Shown here piece after piece: positions 26,492 through 35,974 of a stretch of 64,000 nucleotides of DNA (the first letter of the stretch is position 1; every line of letters begins with the position of its first letter). The position numbers and the translations under genes are program-made. The notes under the pieces were generated by a model. It ran no database searches. It worked only from the letters and a program-made list of their open reading frames with translations, and was not told where the DNA came from. The DNA is from Synechococcus sp. WH 8016. GTDB taxonomy: Bacteria; Cyanobacteriota; Cyanobacteriia; PCC-6307; Cyanobiaceae. The stretch covers positions 62,001 through 126,000 of the forward strand of contig NZ_AGIK01000003.1 in the NCBI RefSeq assembly GCF_000230675.1, read 5' to 3'.

Positions 26492-27883
26492 TCACTTGCC
26501 GATACAGAAGCGAGAAAAGATCCGATCCAACACCGACTCCGTGAGTTGCTCACCGGTGATCTCACCCAGGCTGCGAATCGCCTGACGCAAGTCAATCGTC
26601 CAAAAATCCCAAGGAAGGCCATCGGCCGCCACCTGCTCACTGCGGGCCAGGGCCTCAGCCGCAGTGGACGCCAGATCGGACTGACGCTGATTCAAGGCCA
26701 AGAGCAGAGGCTGCTCGCTCAAGCCTCCACAACGCTCCAACACCGCACGGACGAGATCCTGCTCCCCCTCTCCAGTGACGGCGCTGAGGCGCACATCGGC
26801 AACCGGCGAGGACACAGGCCCAGCAACGGAATCAGCCTTGAGAGAAAGGTCGGCTTTGTTGCCCACCCGTAAGCAGGGAACCCCTTCAGGGATCTGGGAA
26901 AATAGGGCTTGATCCTCCTGCGACCACCCCTGAGCGAGATCAAACAACAGCAGCACCAGATCGGCACTGGCCAGGGCATCGCGGCTGCGGGCAATCCCCA
27001 ACTGTTCCACGGCATCACAGGTGGCCCTGATCCCTGCAGTGTCGAGCAGGGTGATCGGCACGCCATCCAGCACGATCTCACTTTCCAGTAAATCTCTTGT
27101 GGTGCCAGGCAAGTCGGTCACGATCGCCCGCTCCCGGCGACTCAACAGGTTGAGCAGGGAGCTCTTCCCCACGTTTGGCCGGCCCACCAGCGCCACCCTC
27201 AATCCATGGCGAACAACGGATCCCCGCTCGCCATCGGCCACCAGCGTGTTCAACTCCATCCGCACTGCCTGCAACTCCTGCAGAAGCGCCGCACCATCTA
27301 AAGGGGGAAGATCCTCTTCAAAGTCCACACGGGCCTCCAACTCACTGAGCTGATCGAGCAAGCGCTCCCGCAGGACCACCATTTTTTTCTGGATCCCGCC
27401 ATCAAGACCCGCCATCGCCAGCTGCGCTGCCCGCTGGCTGCGCGCTCCCACCAGATCACCAATCGCCTCCGCCCGGGTGAGATCAAGACGGCCATTCAGC
27501 ACAGCCCGCTGGCTGAATTCACCGGGCAGGGCCCGTCGCACACCCGGCTGCTCCAAGACGCGCGCCAGCACCTGCTGCACAGCGATGACCCCGCCGTGAC
27601 AGTGGATTTCGACCACGTCCTCCCCGGTGAAACTGCGCGGCGCCAACATCACGAGCACCAGCACCTCATCGAGCCGTTCCACACCACCGGCAGCCACCAC
27701 ATGGCCATACACAATCCGGTGGCTCTCCCACAGCTGTTGACCAGGAATCACCGTGATCGCAGCAACGGCGCGCACAGCACTGGGACCCGACAAGCGAATC
27801 ACGGCGATGCCCCCCTGCCCCGGTGCTACAGCCGTAGCGATCGCGGCGATCGAAAGTGCCTGATCTGGCCCAATCCCAGACAT
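26492..27883 (-). CDS. mnmE: tRNA modification GTPase MnmE (TrmE)
   Basis: MnmE works with MnmG to make 5-(carboxymethyl)aminomethyl-U34 in tRNA. All parts are seen: the N-terminal folate domain (AIATAVAPGQGGIAVIRLSG), G1 GRPNVGKSSLLN, the switch DLPGTTRDLLESE, G3 DTAGIR, G4 NKADL and the C-terminal catalytic FCIGK. The ATG at 27883 (MSGIGPDQAL) gives 463 residues; GTG at 27910 is an alternative. The gene is divergent from the DUF2062 gene with a short gap. Confidence 0.97.
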   Translation of the reverse strand: MSGIGPDQALSIAAIATAVAPGQGGIAVIRLSGPSAVRAVAAITVIPGQQLWESHRIVYGHVVAAGGVERLDEVLVLVMLAPRSFTGEDVVEIHCHGGVIAVQQVLARVLEQPGVRRALPGEFSQRAVLNGRLDLTRAEAIGDLVGARSQRAAQLAMAGLDGGIQKKMVVLRERLLDQLSELEARVDFEEDLPPLDGAALLQELQAVRMELNTLVADGERGSVVRHGLRVALVGRPNVGKSSLLNLLSRRERAIVTDLPGTTRDLLESEIVLDGVPITLLDTAGIRATCDAVEQLGIARSRDALASADLVLLLFDLAQGWSQEDQALFSQIPEGVPCLRVGNKADLSLKADSVAGPVSSPVADVRLSAVTGEGEQDLVRAVLERCGGLSEQPLLLALNQRQSDLASTAAEALARSEQVAADGLPWDFWTIDLRQAIRSLGEITGEQLTESVLDRIFSRFCIGK

Positions 27884-27963
27884 TCCCCGATCCCTGCCGC
27901 CATCACGCACTCCTTCCTACGATCCCGAAGCTTCCATAGCCGCACGATCGGCAAGCAGTTTCG

Positions 27964-28452
27964 ATGAAGCGGTTGCGGAACACATTTCAGCGACGCTTGA
28001 ACCGATGGCTGCAGTGGATCTGGCGGCAGGAAGGAACGGCGGGCCAACGCGCCCGCGGACTCGCCGCAGGGGTGTTTTGCGGCTGCTTTCCCTTTTTTGG
28101 ATTTCAAACCCTGCTGGGAATTGGCTTGGCAAGCCTGGTACGCGGCAACCATCTGCTGGCCGCCGCAGGCACCTGGATCAGCAATCCATTCACCTATGTG
28201 CCGCTGTTTTGGTTCAACTACCGCCTAGGGGCACTGATCCTCGGGGAAGGCGCTGGCTGGCCGGGGCTCAACAATCTCAATCAAGAGCTGCTCGCCACGG
28301 CAGGGTGGGATGTGATGAGCCGGCTTTTGCTTGGCTCAAGCCTGACTGGAACAGTGTTTGGTGGCCTGAGCTGGTGGCTCACCCTTCACTGCCTGCAACC
28401 CAAAAGAACTGGCAGCCCCAACCCTCATCGTCGAGAGCGAGGCCAAAGGTAA
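27964..28452 (+). CDS. DUF2062 family membrane protein
   Basis: A 162-residue protein matching DUF2062: a basic N-terminus (MKRLRNTFQRRLNRWLQ), then ARGLAAGVFCGCFPFFGFQTLLG and RGNHLLAAAGTWISNPFTYVPLF, the family's two marked blocks, and a further hydrophobic segment near residues 118-140. The function is unknown; it is an inner or thylakoid membrane protein. ATG start. It converges with selO, whose stop is 17 bases away. Confidence 0.88.
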   Translation: MKRLRNTFQRRLNRWLQWIWRQEGTAGQRARGLAAGVFCGCFPFFGFQTLLGIGLASLVRGNHLLAAAGTWISNPFTYVPLFWFNYRLGALILGEGAGWPGLNNLNQELLATAGWDVMSRLLLGSSLTGTVFGGLSWWLTLHCLQPKRTGSPNPHRRERGQR

Positions 28453-28469
28453 CCCCCTTCCGTGCGCTC

Positions 28470-29939
28470 TCAGGCCTGCATCACAGATGAAATCCACGTT
28501 CCAAGAGGCAGCCAATCATCTTCTTGATCAATCGGCTCCCAAAGCGATTCGATCACGGGGCGGGTGGGTGTCTGGCTCAAGTTCCAGCGCCTTAAGCGTT
28601 CCGACACGGAGGCTTCTGGCTCAGATGCTGCTCGTGCCTCGCTGGCCTGGGTCTGCCACCACCAGGCATCGCGCCAGGCTTGCCACACCTCCCTGCTAGG
28701 CGCTTCCCCATCGCTCAAGACAACAGGCAAGCCCTCAGGCTCCTGGGGCAACCCAGCGGATTGAATCGTCGAAGCGAGACCAGTAAAAAAGTCTCCATAA
28801 GCAACGGGCCAGCTCGCGAGTAAATCCTGCGTTGCGCTCACCAGGCGATCATCACTGTCCACATCAGGATTGGGGGTCAATCCCAATCGCCTCAGCAAAC
28901 AGAAGCGATAGTGATTTTGATAGCTGCTTGCATACTGCTCAAGCGACTGCTCCATGGACGACCGAGCGAGCAACATCGCCAAAGGGTTTTGGAGAAGCTG
29001 CAAATTCTTTCGGCAGATCGCTGGCTGACGTCCATAGGAATACAGCCCGGTCTGATCGAAATAAGCCGCCGTAAAACTCGGATCCCAGCGGTCTAAAAAG
29101 GCAAACGGTCCGTAATCAAAGCTTTCACCAACGAGCGACATGTTGTCGGTATTGAGCACGCCATGCACAAAACCAGCTGCCATCCACTCAGCTGCCAAGC
29201 GAGCCACCCGCCGCACCAACTCTGCATAGAAGGCGAGAAGCTGATGCTCCAAAGCCGGGCGATCGCCATCAGGGGCTGGATGGGCTGCCGCAACATCGGG
29301 GTAATACACCGCCACCACATGGCGGAGCAAGCGCTCCAACCCCTGGGGGTCACGCAAAGACAACAACCGCTCACAGCTACCAAAACGCAGATGGGTCCGT
29401 GCCATCCGAACCATCACCGCACTCCGCGTCGGCGATGGTTCGTCCCCACGCCAAAGGTCCTCACCGGTTTCGATCAACGACAACGTGCGGCTCGTGGTCA
29501 CCCCAAGACGATGCAACGCCTCGGAGGCGATCACTTCACGAACCCCTCCTTTCAAGGTGAGGCGTCCATCCCCACCACGACTCCAAGGGGTGGTGCCACT
29601 CCCCTTGCTGCCGAGGTCTTGAAGCAAACCGGTTCGATCGCGCAGTTGGCCATAGAGAAAGCCGCGGCCATCTCCTAGCTGGGGGTTGTAGGTGCCGAAC
29701 TGGTAGCCGTGATAGCGCAGAGCAAGCAGGGGCACACGCTCTTCAAAACGGCCATAGGCCCCCTCGAAGTCTGGGTCCGAAACAGCCTCTGGCTCCAACC
29801 CCAGCTGACGCAACAGGGCGTTGTTGCGAAAGCGCAACTGCGTTCTGGGGAACACTGCCGCCTCCACCACATCCCAATACGACTCACCCAAACCCTCGAT
29901 GGAGGGTTCGAACGGCAAGGACAACAGCGGATTCCTCAA
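28470..29939 (-). CDS. selO: SelO/YdiU family protein adenylyltransferase (UPF0061)
   Basis: SelO is a pseudokinase-fold enzyme that transfers AMP from ATP to Ser, Thr or Tyr of proteins, linked to redox stress. The 489-residue protein has YHGYQFGTYNPQLGDGRGF, KGSGTTPWSRGGDGRLTLKGG (nucleotide region, in part), REVIASEALHRLGVTTSRTL and FVHGVLNTDNMSLVGESFDYGPFAFLD, all SelO blocks. No C-terminal Cys is present (ends WISSVMQA), so it lacks the redox Cys seen in some members. The start is TTG at 29939, overlapping the RelA/SpoT stop as TTGA. Confidence 0.92.
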   Translation of the reverse strand: MRNPLLSLPFEPSIEGLGESYWDVVEAAVFPRTQLRFRNNALLRQLGLEPEAVSDPDFEGAYGRFEERVPLLALRYHGYQFGTYNPQLGDGRGFLYGQLRDRTGLLQDLGSKGSGTTPWSRGGDGRLTLKGGVREVIASEALHRLGVTTSRTLSLIETGEDLWRGDEPSPTRSAVMVRMARTHLRFGSCERLLSLRDPQGLERLLRHVVAVYYPDVAAAHPAPDGDRPALEHQLLAFYAELVRRVARLAAEWMAAGFVHGVLNTDNMSLVGESFDYGPFAFLDRWDPSFTAAYFDQTGLYSYGRQPAICRKNLQLLQNPLAMLLARSSMEQSLEQYASSYQNHYRFCLLRRLGLTPNPDVDSDDRLVSATQDLLASWPVAYGDFFTGLASTIQSAGLPQEPEGLPVVLSDGEAPSREVWQAWRDAWWWQTQASEARAASEPEASVSERLRRWNLSQTPTRPVIESLWEPIDQEDDWLPLGTWISSVMQA

Positions 29940-32272
29940 CTCTGGCCGGTTCGGGCGATGTCGATCACATCGGCCATCGAGCGGATCTGGTCCATCGTGC
30001 GCTGCAGCTGCGCTGAACTCCCAAGCTCCACCATCAAATCGATCCGAGCCGGCTTGCCGTAGGCCGTTCTCACCTGCGCATCACTGACGTTGATCGAACC
30101 ATCGGACAAACGCATCAGGATGTCCTTCAAAATGCCAACGCGATCAATCACCTCAATGCGCAATTGAGCAGGGAATCGCGATCCCGCTTCTTGCAGCGAT
30201 GGATTCCAACGAACCGGTAAGCGACGTTCCGTCGGGATCGCTTCCAGGTTGGCGCAATCTTGACGATGGATGGTGATGCCGTGATTACCAAGGGCCACAG
30301 CACCCAGGATCGGCTCTCCTGGCAGAGGACTACAACAGCCACCAAGGCGATGATCCAAGCCCTCCACCCCAAGGATGGGCGCCGCTCCCGCAGACAGCAC
30401 CTCACGATGGGGCGTGTGCTCGGACTGCTTGAGCAGTTGCTTGGCAACCTCCTCATTGCTCAGGGGTGCCTCCACCGCAGCCGTTTGCAGGCGAATTTCT
30501 TCGCGCAAACGATTGAGCACTTGATGCAGCGTTAACGCCCCAAAGCCAAGACCAGCCAGCAGATCTTCCGTGGTTTGCAGGTTGCAACGCTCAGCCACCC
30601 TGCGCATGGCTTCACTGCCCAACAAGGCATCAAAACCACTCCGTCCCAGCTCGCGCTCAAGCAACTCTTTGCCGCGATCGATCGTCTCATCACGATGGCT
30701 GCGTTTGTACCACTGACGGATGCGATTTCGTGCGGTTGGAGTGGCTACAAAATTGAGCCAATCCAAACTTGGATGGGCACTTTTTGTTGTGAGAATATCA
30801 ATGAAGTCACCATTTTGAAGTGGGGTCGACAAGGGCACCAGCCGATCATTAATTCTCACGCCATGGCAATGATTTCCCACCTCGGAGTGAATGCGAAAGG
30901 CAAAGTCAACGGCCGTTGATCCCTTACGGAGCCCCACCACATCGCCCTTAGGCGTAAACACAAACACTTCCTCGTCGAAGAGGTCTTCCTTGATCGACGC
31001 GAGGTAGTCGTTGTGATCATCCGAGCCCCCCTCCTGCTGCCAATCCACAAGCTGACGCAGCCAGTTGAAACGCTCGGTGTCCCCTCCGGTCGCCGGGGAT
31101 CCACCCTCTTTGTATTTCCAATGTGCGGCAATGCCAAATTCCGACACTTGATGCATTTCCCAGGTCCGGATCTGCACCTCGATCGGACGATGGCGACCAA
31201 TCACAGCGGTGTGAAGGGATTGATAGCCATTGGGCTTCGGCAGCCCGATGTAGTCCTTGAACCGGCCAGGGATCGGCCTAAACGTGTCGTGAACAACGGC
31301 GAGGGCGCGATAACAGCTCTCAACATTCGGCGCAAGGATCCTCAACGCCGCCACGTCGTAGATCTCGTGAAACTCCTTTTGCTGGCGCTGCATCTTTGTC
31401 CAGATGCCATAGAGATGTTTCGGACGACCACTTACCTCACAGCTGTCGAGGCCCACGGCAGCCAAGCGATCGCAGAGCAACTGAACCGTGACCGAGAGGC
31501 GATCCTCCCGCTCACTGCGCTTGGTTGAAACCTCCTGCTGCATTTCACGGAAGGCCTCAGGCTCCAGCAACTTGAAAGAAAGATCCTCGAGTTCCCATTT
31601 GAAGCGTCCAATCCCCAAGCGATTGGCCAGCGGGGCATAGATCTCACGCGTTTCCCTGGCGATGCGTTGCCGTTTCTCCTCTTTGAGCGCCCCAAGCGTG
31701 CGCATGTTGTGCAGACGGTCCGCCAGCTTCACCAACACCACTCGGATGTCACTGGCCATCGCCAAAAACATCTTGCGCAGATTCTCGGCTTGCGCCTCAG
31801 TGCGATTGGTGAAATGCAGGCCGCCCAGTTTGGTGACGCCCTCCACCAACTCACGCACCTCAGGTCCGAAATGGCTTTCGAGCTGATCGGGGGTGACATC
31901 GGTATCTTCCACCACGTCATGGAGGAAGCCCGCTGCAATCACGCTGGCACTGGCCCCGATGTCTCGCAAAAGATCCGCGACGGCCACCGGATGCACGATG
32001 TAAGGGTCACCGCTGGCGCGGAACTGCCCCTCGTGCAGTTGAAACGCAAAATCAAAGGCAGCCGCTAATAGGGCCTCTGGATCGGTTGGACAACTGTGGC
32101 CGATACCCGGAGGAACGTGCGTCAAACATTGCTTCAACCACTCGGGAAGCTCGATGCCGTAGTCATCAGGCGTGCGAGCGGGACGTTCACGCAATGCCGT
32201 TAAACCGCAGGCCGCAGGAGTCGATCCAGACTGAGTCTGGGAGGGATCCGGTGCAGAGGTTGCGTTGAGCAT
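29936..32272 (-). CDS. Bifunctional (p)ppGpp synthetase/hydrolase, RelA/SpoT homologue
   Basis: This Rel-type enzyme makes and degrades the alarmone (p)ppGpp. In order: an HD hydrolase domain (YIVHPVAVADLLRDI and AGFLHDVVEDTDV), a synthetase domain (GRPKHLYGIWTKM, YDVAALRILA, NGYQSLHTAVIG), a TGS domain (VFTPKGDVVGLRKGSTAVDFA) and a C-terminal ACT domain (IEVIDRVGILKDIL). Both active sites look intact. The ATG at 32272 gives 778 residues; the frame is open to 32335 with weak starts that overlap the divergent ABC gene. selO follows in TTGA overlap, tying the two stress functions together. Confidence 0.95.
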   Translation of the reverse strand: MLNATSAPDPSQTQSGSTPAACGLTALRERPARTPDDYGIELPEWLKQCLTHVPPGIGHSCPTDPEALLAAAFDFAFQLHEGQFRASGDPYIVHPVAVADLLRDIGASASVIAAGFLHDVVEDTDVTPDQLESHFGPEVRELVEGVTKLGGLHFTNRTEAQAENLRKMFLAMASDIRVVLVKLADRLHNMRTLGALKEEKRQRIARETREIYAPLANRLGIGRFKWELEDLSFKLLEPEAFREMQQEVSTKRSEREDRLSVTVQLLCDRLAAVGLDSCEVSGRPKHLYGIWTKMQRQQKEFHEIYDVAALRILAPNVESCYRALAVVHDTFRPIPGRFKDYIGLPKPNGYQSLHTAVIGRHRPIEVQIRTWEMHQVSEFGIAAHWKYKEGGSPATGGDTERFNWLRQLVDWQQEGGSDDHNDYLASIKEDLFDEEVFVFTPKGDVVGLRKGSTAVDFAFRIHSEVGNHCHGVRINDRLVPLSTPLQNGDFIDILTTKSAHPSLDWLNFVATPTARNRIRQWYKRSHRDETIDRGKELLERELGRSGFDALLGSEAMRRVAERCNLQTTEDLLAGLGFGALTLHQVLNRLREEIRLQTAAVEAPLSNEEVAKQLLKQSEHTPHREVLSAGAAPILGVEGLDHRLGGCCSPLPGEPILGAVALGNHGITIHRQDCANLEAIPTERRLPVRWNPSLQEAGSRFPAQLRIEVIDRVGILKDILMRLSDGSINVSDAQVRTAYGKPARIDLMVELGSSAQLQRTMDQIRSMADVIDIARTGQS

Positions 32273-32327
32273 CCGACCCGGCGGGTGCATCCATGGTATG
32301 TAGGCATGAGGCACCGTGCTTTCTTTC

Positions 32328-33941
32328 ATGCCCAACGCGCCAGGAACGGTTCTGTCGCTGAATCAGTTGCGTCTGCGCTACCCGGGAAGTCCGTCCTGGA
32401 CGCTGGACGGATTGGATCTCAGCCTGCAATCGGGAGATCGCTTGGCACTCGTTGGTCCGTCTGGATGCGGGAAGAGCACCGTGGCAAGAGCGGCCTTGCA
32501 ACTACTGCCTCCAGGGAGCTGCTGCGAAGGAGATCTCCTTCTGAATGGTCAAGATCCACGCCAACTGAGTCGGCCTGCCCTGCGCGCCCTGCGCGGGGAA
32601 GCGGTGGGCCTGGTGTTTCAAGACCCGATGACTCGGCTCAATCCATTGATGACCGTGGGCGGCCACCTCCTCGACACCTTTGCCGCTCACCGGCCAGGCA
32701 TGGGGCATCACGAGCGGAAAGACCGCGCAGAAAGCTTGCTGGAACAGGTAGGCATCGGGGCCGAGCGCTTTCGGGCCTACCCCCACGAATTCAGTGGTGG
32801 CATGCGCCAGCGTTTAGCCATCGCCCTGGCCATTGCCCTGGCACCACCGCTGGTGATCGCCGACGAACCCACCACCAGCCTGGATGTGGCAGTGGCGGGG
32901 CAGGTGATGGCGGTGCTGCGCAATCTCTGCGAAGAGCTGGGCAGCGCCCTGCTGCTCATTACCCATGACTTGGCCATGGCCAACCGCTGGTGCGAAGACA
33001 TGGCGGTATTGGACGGGGGCCGTCTTGTGGAACAAAACAGCAGCGATCAGGTGCTGACCCATCCCCAATCCGAGATCGCCAAGCGGCTTGTTAGCGCGGC
33101 CAGGGCCAGAGAGGGAGGCGATACGCCGGAAACACCTGACGGCACCCCCGTCCTGCAGGTGGAAGGCTTGCGCTGTTGGCACAACCTCGGCGGACCACCC
33201 TGGTCTCCCAACTGGCTGAAAGCGGTTGATGGCGTGAGCTTCAGCTTGCAATCCGGAGAATCACTGGGAGTGGTCGGCGGCTCTGGCTGCGGGAAAAGCA
33301 CCCTGTGCCGAGCCTTGATGGGACTCACGCCCATTCGGGGGGGCGACGTTTGGCTGCAGAACCAGAACCTGCTGCAACTGCGCGGCAGCGCTGAACGCCA
33401 AGCACGACGCACCATTCAGATGGTGTTTCAAGACCCGCTGGCCTGTCTGAATCCAGCCCTCAGCGTTGCCGACGCCATCGCAGACCCCCTGCTGATCCAT
33501 GGACTCGCCTCACGGGCAGCCGCTCGAGAACGGGCAAGGGAGCTCCTGGAGCTGGTGGGACTATCACCAGCGGATCATTTTCAAAATCGACTGCCCAAGC
33601 AACTATCTGGTGGCCAACAGCAACGCATCGCCATTGCACGCGCCCTGGCTTTAGACCCGCAGGTGCTGATCTGCGACGAAAGCGTGAGCATGCTCGATGC
33701 GGAGATCCAAGCCGAAGTCCTGGCACTGCTCAGAGGTCTGCAGCAAGACCTCGGCCTGGCGATGATTTTTGTGACCCATGACCTCTCGGTGGCGAGCGGC
33801 TTCTGCCACCGCGTGCTCGTGCTGGATCGAGGGCATGTTGTGGAAGAAGGTCCCGGAGATCGGTTGCTCCATCAACCGCAAGCAGCCATTACCCGCACCT
33901 TGGTGGAAGCCTGTCCACTGCTGCCAACCAGCACCCCATGA
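32328..33941 (+). CDS. Double ABC ATPase of the dipeptide/oligopeptide importer type (DppD-DppF fusion, YejF-like)
   Basis: Two ABC ATPase domains in one chain. Domain 1 (about residues 8-255): Walker A GPSGCGKST, signature EFSGGMRQRLAIALA, Walker B LVIADEPTTSLD, switch His in LITHDLAM. Domain 2 (275-530): Walker A GGSGCGKST, signature QLSGGQQQRIAIARAL, Walker B VLICDESVSMLD, THDLSV. Both lack defects, so both should hydrolyse ATP. This is the layout of peptide, nickel and microcin-C importers. No permease or binding protein is adjacent. ATG at 32328 (MPNAPGTVLSL); another at 32316. Confidence 0.9.
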   Translation: MPNAPGTVLSLNQLRLRYPGSPSWTLDGLDLSLQSGDRLALVGPSGCGKSTVARAALQLLPPGSCCEGDLLLNGQDPRQLSRPALRALRGEAVGLVFQDPMTRLNPLMTVGGHLLDTFAAHRPGMGHHERKDRAESLLEQVGIGAERFRAYPHEFSGGMRQRLAIALAIALAPPLVIADEPTTSLDVAVAGQVMAVLRNLCEELGSALLLITHDLAMANRWCEDMAVLDGGRLVEQNSSDQVLTHPQSEIAKRLVSAARAREGGDTPETPDGTPVLQVEGLRCWHNLGGPPWSPNWLKAVDGVSFSLQSGESLGVVGGSGCGKSTLCRALMGLTPIRGGDVWLQNQNLLQLRGSAERQARRTIQMVFQDPLACLNPALSVADAIADPLLIHGLASRAAARERARELLELVGLSPADHFQNRLPKQLSGGQQQRIAIARALALDPQVLICDESVSMLDAEIQAEVLALLRGLQQDLGLAMIFVTHDLSVASGFCHRVLVLDRGHVVEEGPGDRLLHQPQAAITRTLVEACPLLPTSTP

Positions 33942-34309
33942 GCATCCAGGCTTTCGTCCATGACATCGACATCGTGGGGTGCATGTACCCCTTCACCTTC
34001 ATGTTCCAGCCGCTGACCAAGGTGATTGAACTCAGAGTCTGGTGTTGATTTATGAGCAACAAAAAATGAGATCCCGCCTCGATTTACGCAGAGAGATTAA
34101 ACACTTGAATCCTTGCTCCGTTAACGCAAATCACTGTTGAACAAAGCCATCCGTTTGAAGGAGAGTTATTCCGATTGAATCGGACGGGAATGGGAAGCAC
34201 AACCACCCATCTCTGCCGTGAAAATATTCAGACATAGGTTCTGCTTTTACAGTCATAACTTGGTTGGAATTCAGCGCTGAGATGACATCGTCCCCCCATA
34301 TCAAGGGTC
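33942..34309. other. Noncoding stretch between the ABC gene and the CBM2-type gene
   Basis: These 368 bases have no supported gene. A 36-codon frame (33938-34048, MSIQAFVHDIDIVGCMYP...) starts in the ABC stop codon as ATGA and has an odd Tyr/Phe/Met-rich composition; it could be a remnant. A perfect inverted repeat CCGATTGAATCGG lies at 34171-34183. The rest is AT-rich and likely contains the promoter of the next gene. Confidence 0.4.
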
Positions 34310-35974
34310 ATGGCATCTACAAATTCCTTGCAAATCTCCATCTCCGGTGATCGGTGGTGGGGAGGGTTCACAGCGGAAATCACACTCACCAATTCATCCA
34401 CACAAGATCTTGCGAATTGGAGCTACAGCTTTGATAGCCCCCACCTCATCAACACCGCTCCTTGGGGAGCCGAGATCAGTGCTGTTCTTCTCGACAACGG
34501 CCTCACCCGCTACACCCTGACGGGACAAGACTGGGGAGAAAAGATTCCAGCCGGAGAGTCGGTCACCATTGGATTCAATGGAACCCAAGGCACGGATCTA
34601 GGCAATCAAGGGGAACTGTCTGCGGCCATGCTCTTCGGCTCAGACAGCGCGGAAGCCGTGATGTCTCAGGTGAGTGAAGAGAGCTCTGAGAGTTCTGACA
34701 CGACGACTAATCCAGGGTTTGAACCAGGCATTGAGACCCCTGCGATGACGTCGCAGGTGACGTCGCCGATGGAGTCAACCATGGCGTCACCGATGTCGGA
34801 GCAGAGCGTGGGAGATCACGGGATGAACCATGGTTCCAGTTCTGGGGATTACATCGACATCAACACCTGGGGTTCCTTTCATGGCTCCAATCACAACTCC
34901 GAGCACGATGAGTTGGTGGGTGGTCGCACAGCGATCACGACAGAAGCGATGCTTGCCTACAACGGCTTGCGTGCCTTTGCGGGCCTGGATGTTGTTGAGA
35001 TTGAGGAAGTTGGTGAGTGGGCATTCGCCCAGGGTCTGACGAACAACTCCGAGGCTTGGGGTGATGACACCAAAGGGGTGGGACTTTGGTTTGCCATGCA
35101 GGGAGCCAAGGTGGGCTGGATCTCCGATGCGTCCTACGACCCGCAAATTTTGGCCGACATTCAACGCACGGCTCGTTTGGGCAGCAGTGGTGAAGTGATG
35201 CAGATGATTGAGCAGTTTGGCCATGAGGGTTTTGCCGACCATCTAACAACCAATCAACTGGAAGAAAATTTCATCAATACCCTCAAAATGGAGCCACACT
35301 ACGGAGGTTGGATGCATGGACGCACCCACGGCTTTCGTGACATCGAAGGCGTAGCTATTGCCCATGATATTCACCATTTAACAGTGTTGGGATGGGATCA
35401 GAATGAACCCTTTATGAATGACACCTTCGACTGGCCCCAATGGCCTGCCCTCGATGTCAGCGACAACACAGTCATCAACTATTTCCAAGGAATTGTTGCG
35501 CTGGGAGATCCACTTTCTGAGAACCTAGAAAATCTTTCTGGAAGCACACCATCGCCTGGTTCAAGCGATACAGAGCCTTCACAAAGCTCCTCACTGTCTG
35601 ATCCCGGACCGTCTGATCCCATCACGGGGTCCCCCCTGGAGATTCAGGTCAGTGGTGATCTTTGGGAGGGTGGCTTCACCGCCTCGATGAATGTGACCAA
35701 TCAAAGCGAGCAAACATTGGACGATTGGGGGGTCAGTTTCATCAGCACGCATCAGTTTTACGGAGAATCTTGGGGGGTTGATGTCTCTACGCAAGAGATT
35801 GGAGACGGCCTTTACAGCTACGAGCTCACAGGGGCTGATTGGGCGCAATCGCTCGCCGCTGGTCAAGCCATGACGGTGGGATTCAATGCCTTGAGCGCAG
35901 AGGACCTCAGCGGGGATGCGTCTCTGACATCCGAACTGCTGATGGCACCTGGAACGGAGCTCACGCTCCTCTAA
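34310..35974 (+). CDS. Protein with two CBM2-like cellulose-binding modules flanking an unknown histidine-rich domain
   Basis: The 554-residue protein has two related modules: residues 7-110 (ISGDRWWGGFTAEITLTN, W-x-x-W pairs, WGAEISAVLL, GESVTIGFNG) and 443-547 (VSGDLWEGGFTASMNVTN, SWGVDVSTQEI, GQAMTVGFNA). These match the CBM2 pattern. They are joined by Ser/Thr/Pro/Glu-rich linkers (111-165 and 405-442). The middle, residues 180-400, is new to me: INTWGSFHGSNHNSEHDELVG in part, GGWMHGRTHGFRD and AHDIHHLTVLGWD cluster the histidines. No Cys and no N-terminal signal peptide are seen; export by a type I route or by an unusual route would be needed. It could be a polysaccharide-bound surface or extracellular protein. 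Confidence 0.7.
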   Translation: MASTNSLQISISGDRWWGGFTAEITLTNSSTQDLANWSYSFDSPHLINTAPWGAEISAVLLDNGLTRYTLTGQDWGEKIPAGESVTIGFNGTQGTDLGNQGELSAAMLFGSDSAEAVMSQVSEESSESSDTTTNPGFEPGIETPAMTSQVTSPMESTMASPMSEQSVGDHGMNHGSSSGDYIDINTWGSFHGSNHNSEHDELVGGRTAITTEAMLAYNGLRAFAGLDVVEIEEVGEWAFAQGLTNNSEAWGDDTKGVGLWFAMQGAKVGWISDASYDPQILADIQRTARLGSSGEVMQMIEQFGHEGFADHLTTNQLEENFINTLKMEPHYGGWMHGRTHGFRDIEGVAIAHDIHHLTVLGWDQNEPFMNDTFDWPQWPALDVSDNTVINYFQGIVALGDPLSENLENLSGSTPSPGSSDTEPSQSSSLSDPGPSDPITGSPLEIQVSGDLWEGGFTASMNVTNQSEQTLDDWGVSFISTHQFYGESWGVDVSTQEIGDGLYSYELTGADWAQSLAAGQAMTVGFNALSAEDLSGDASLTSELLMAPGTELTLL

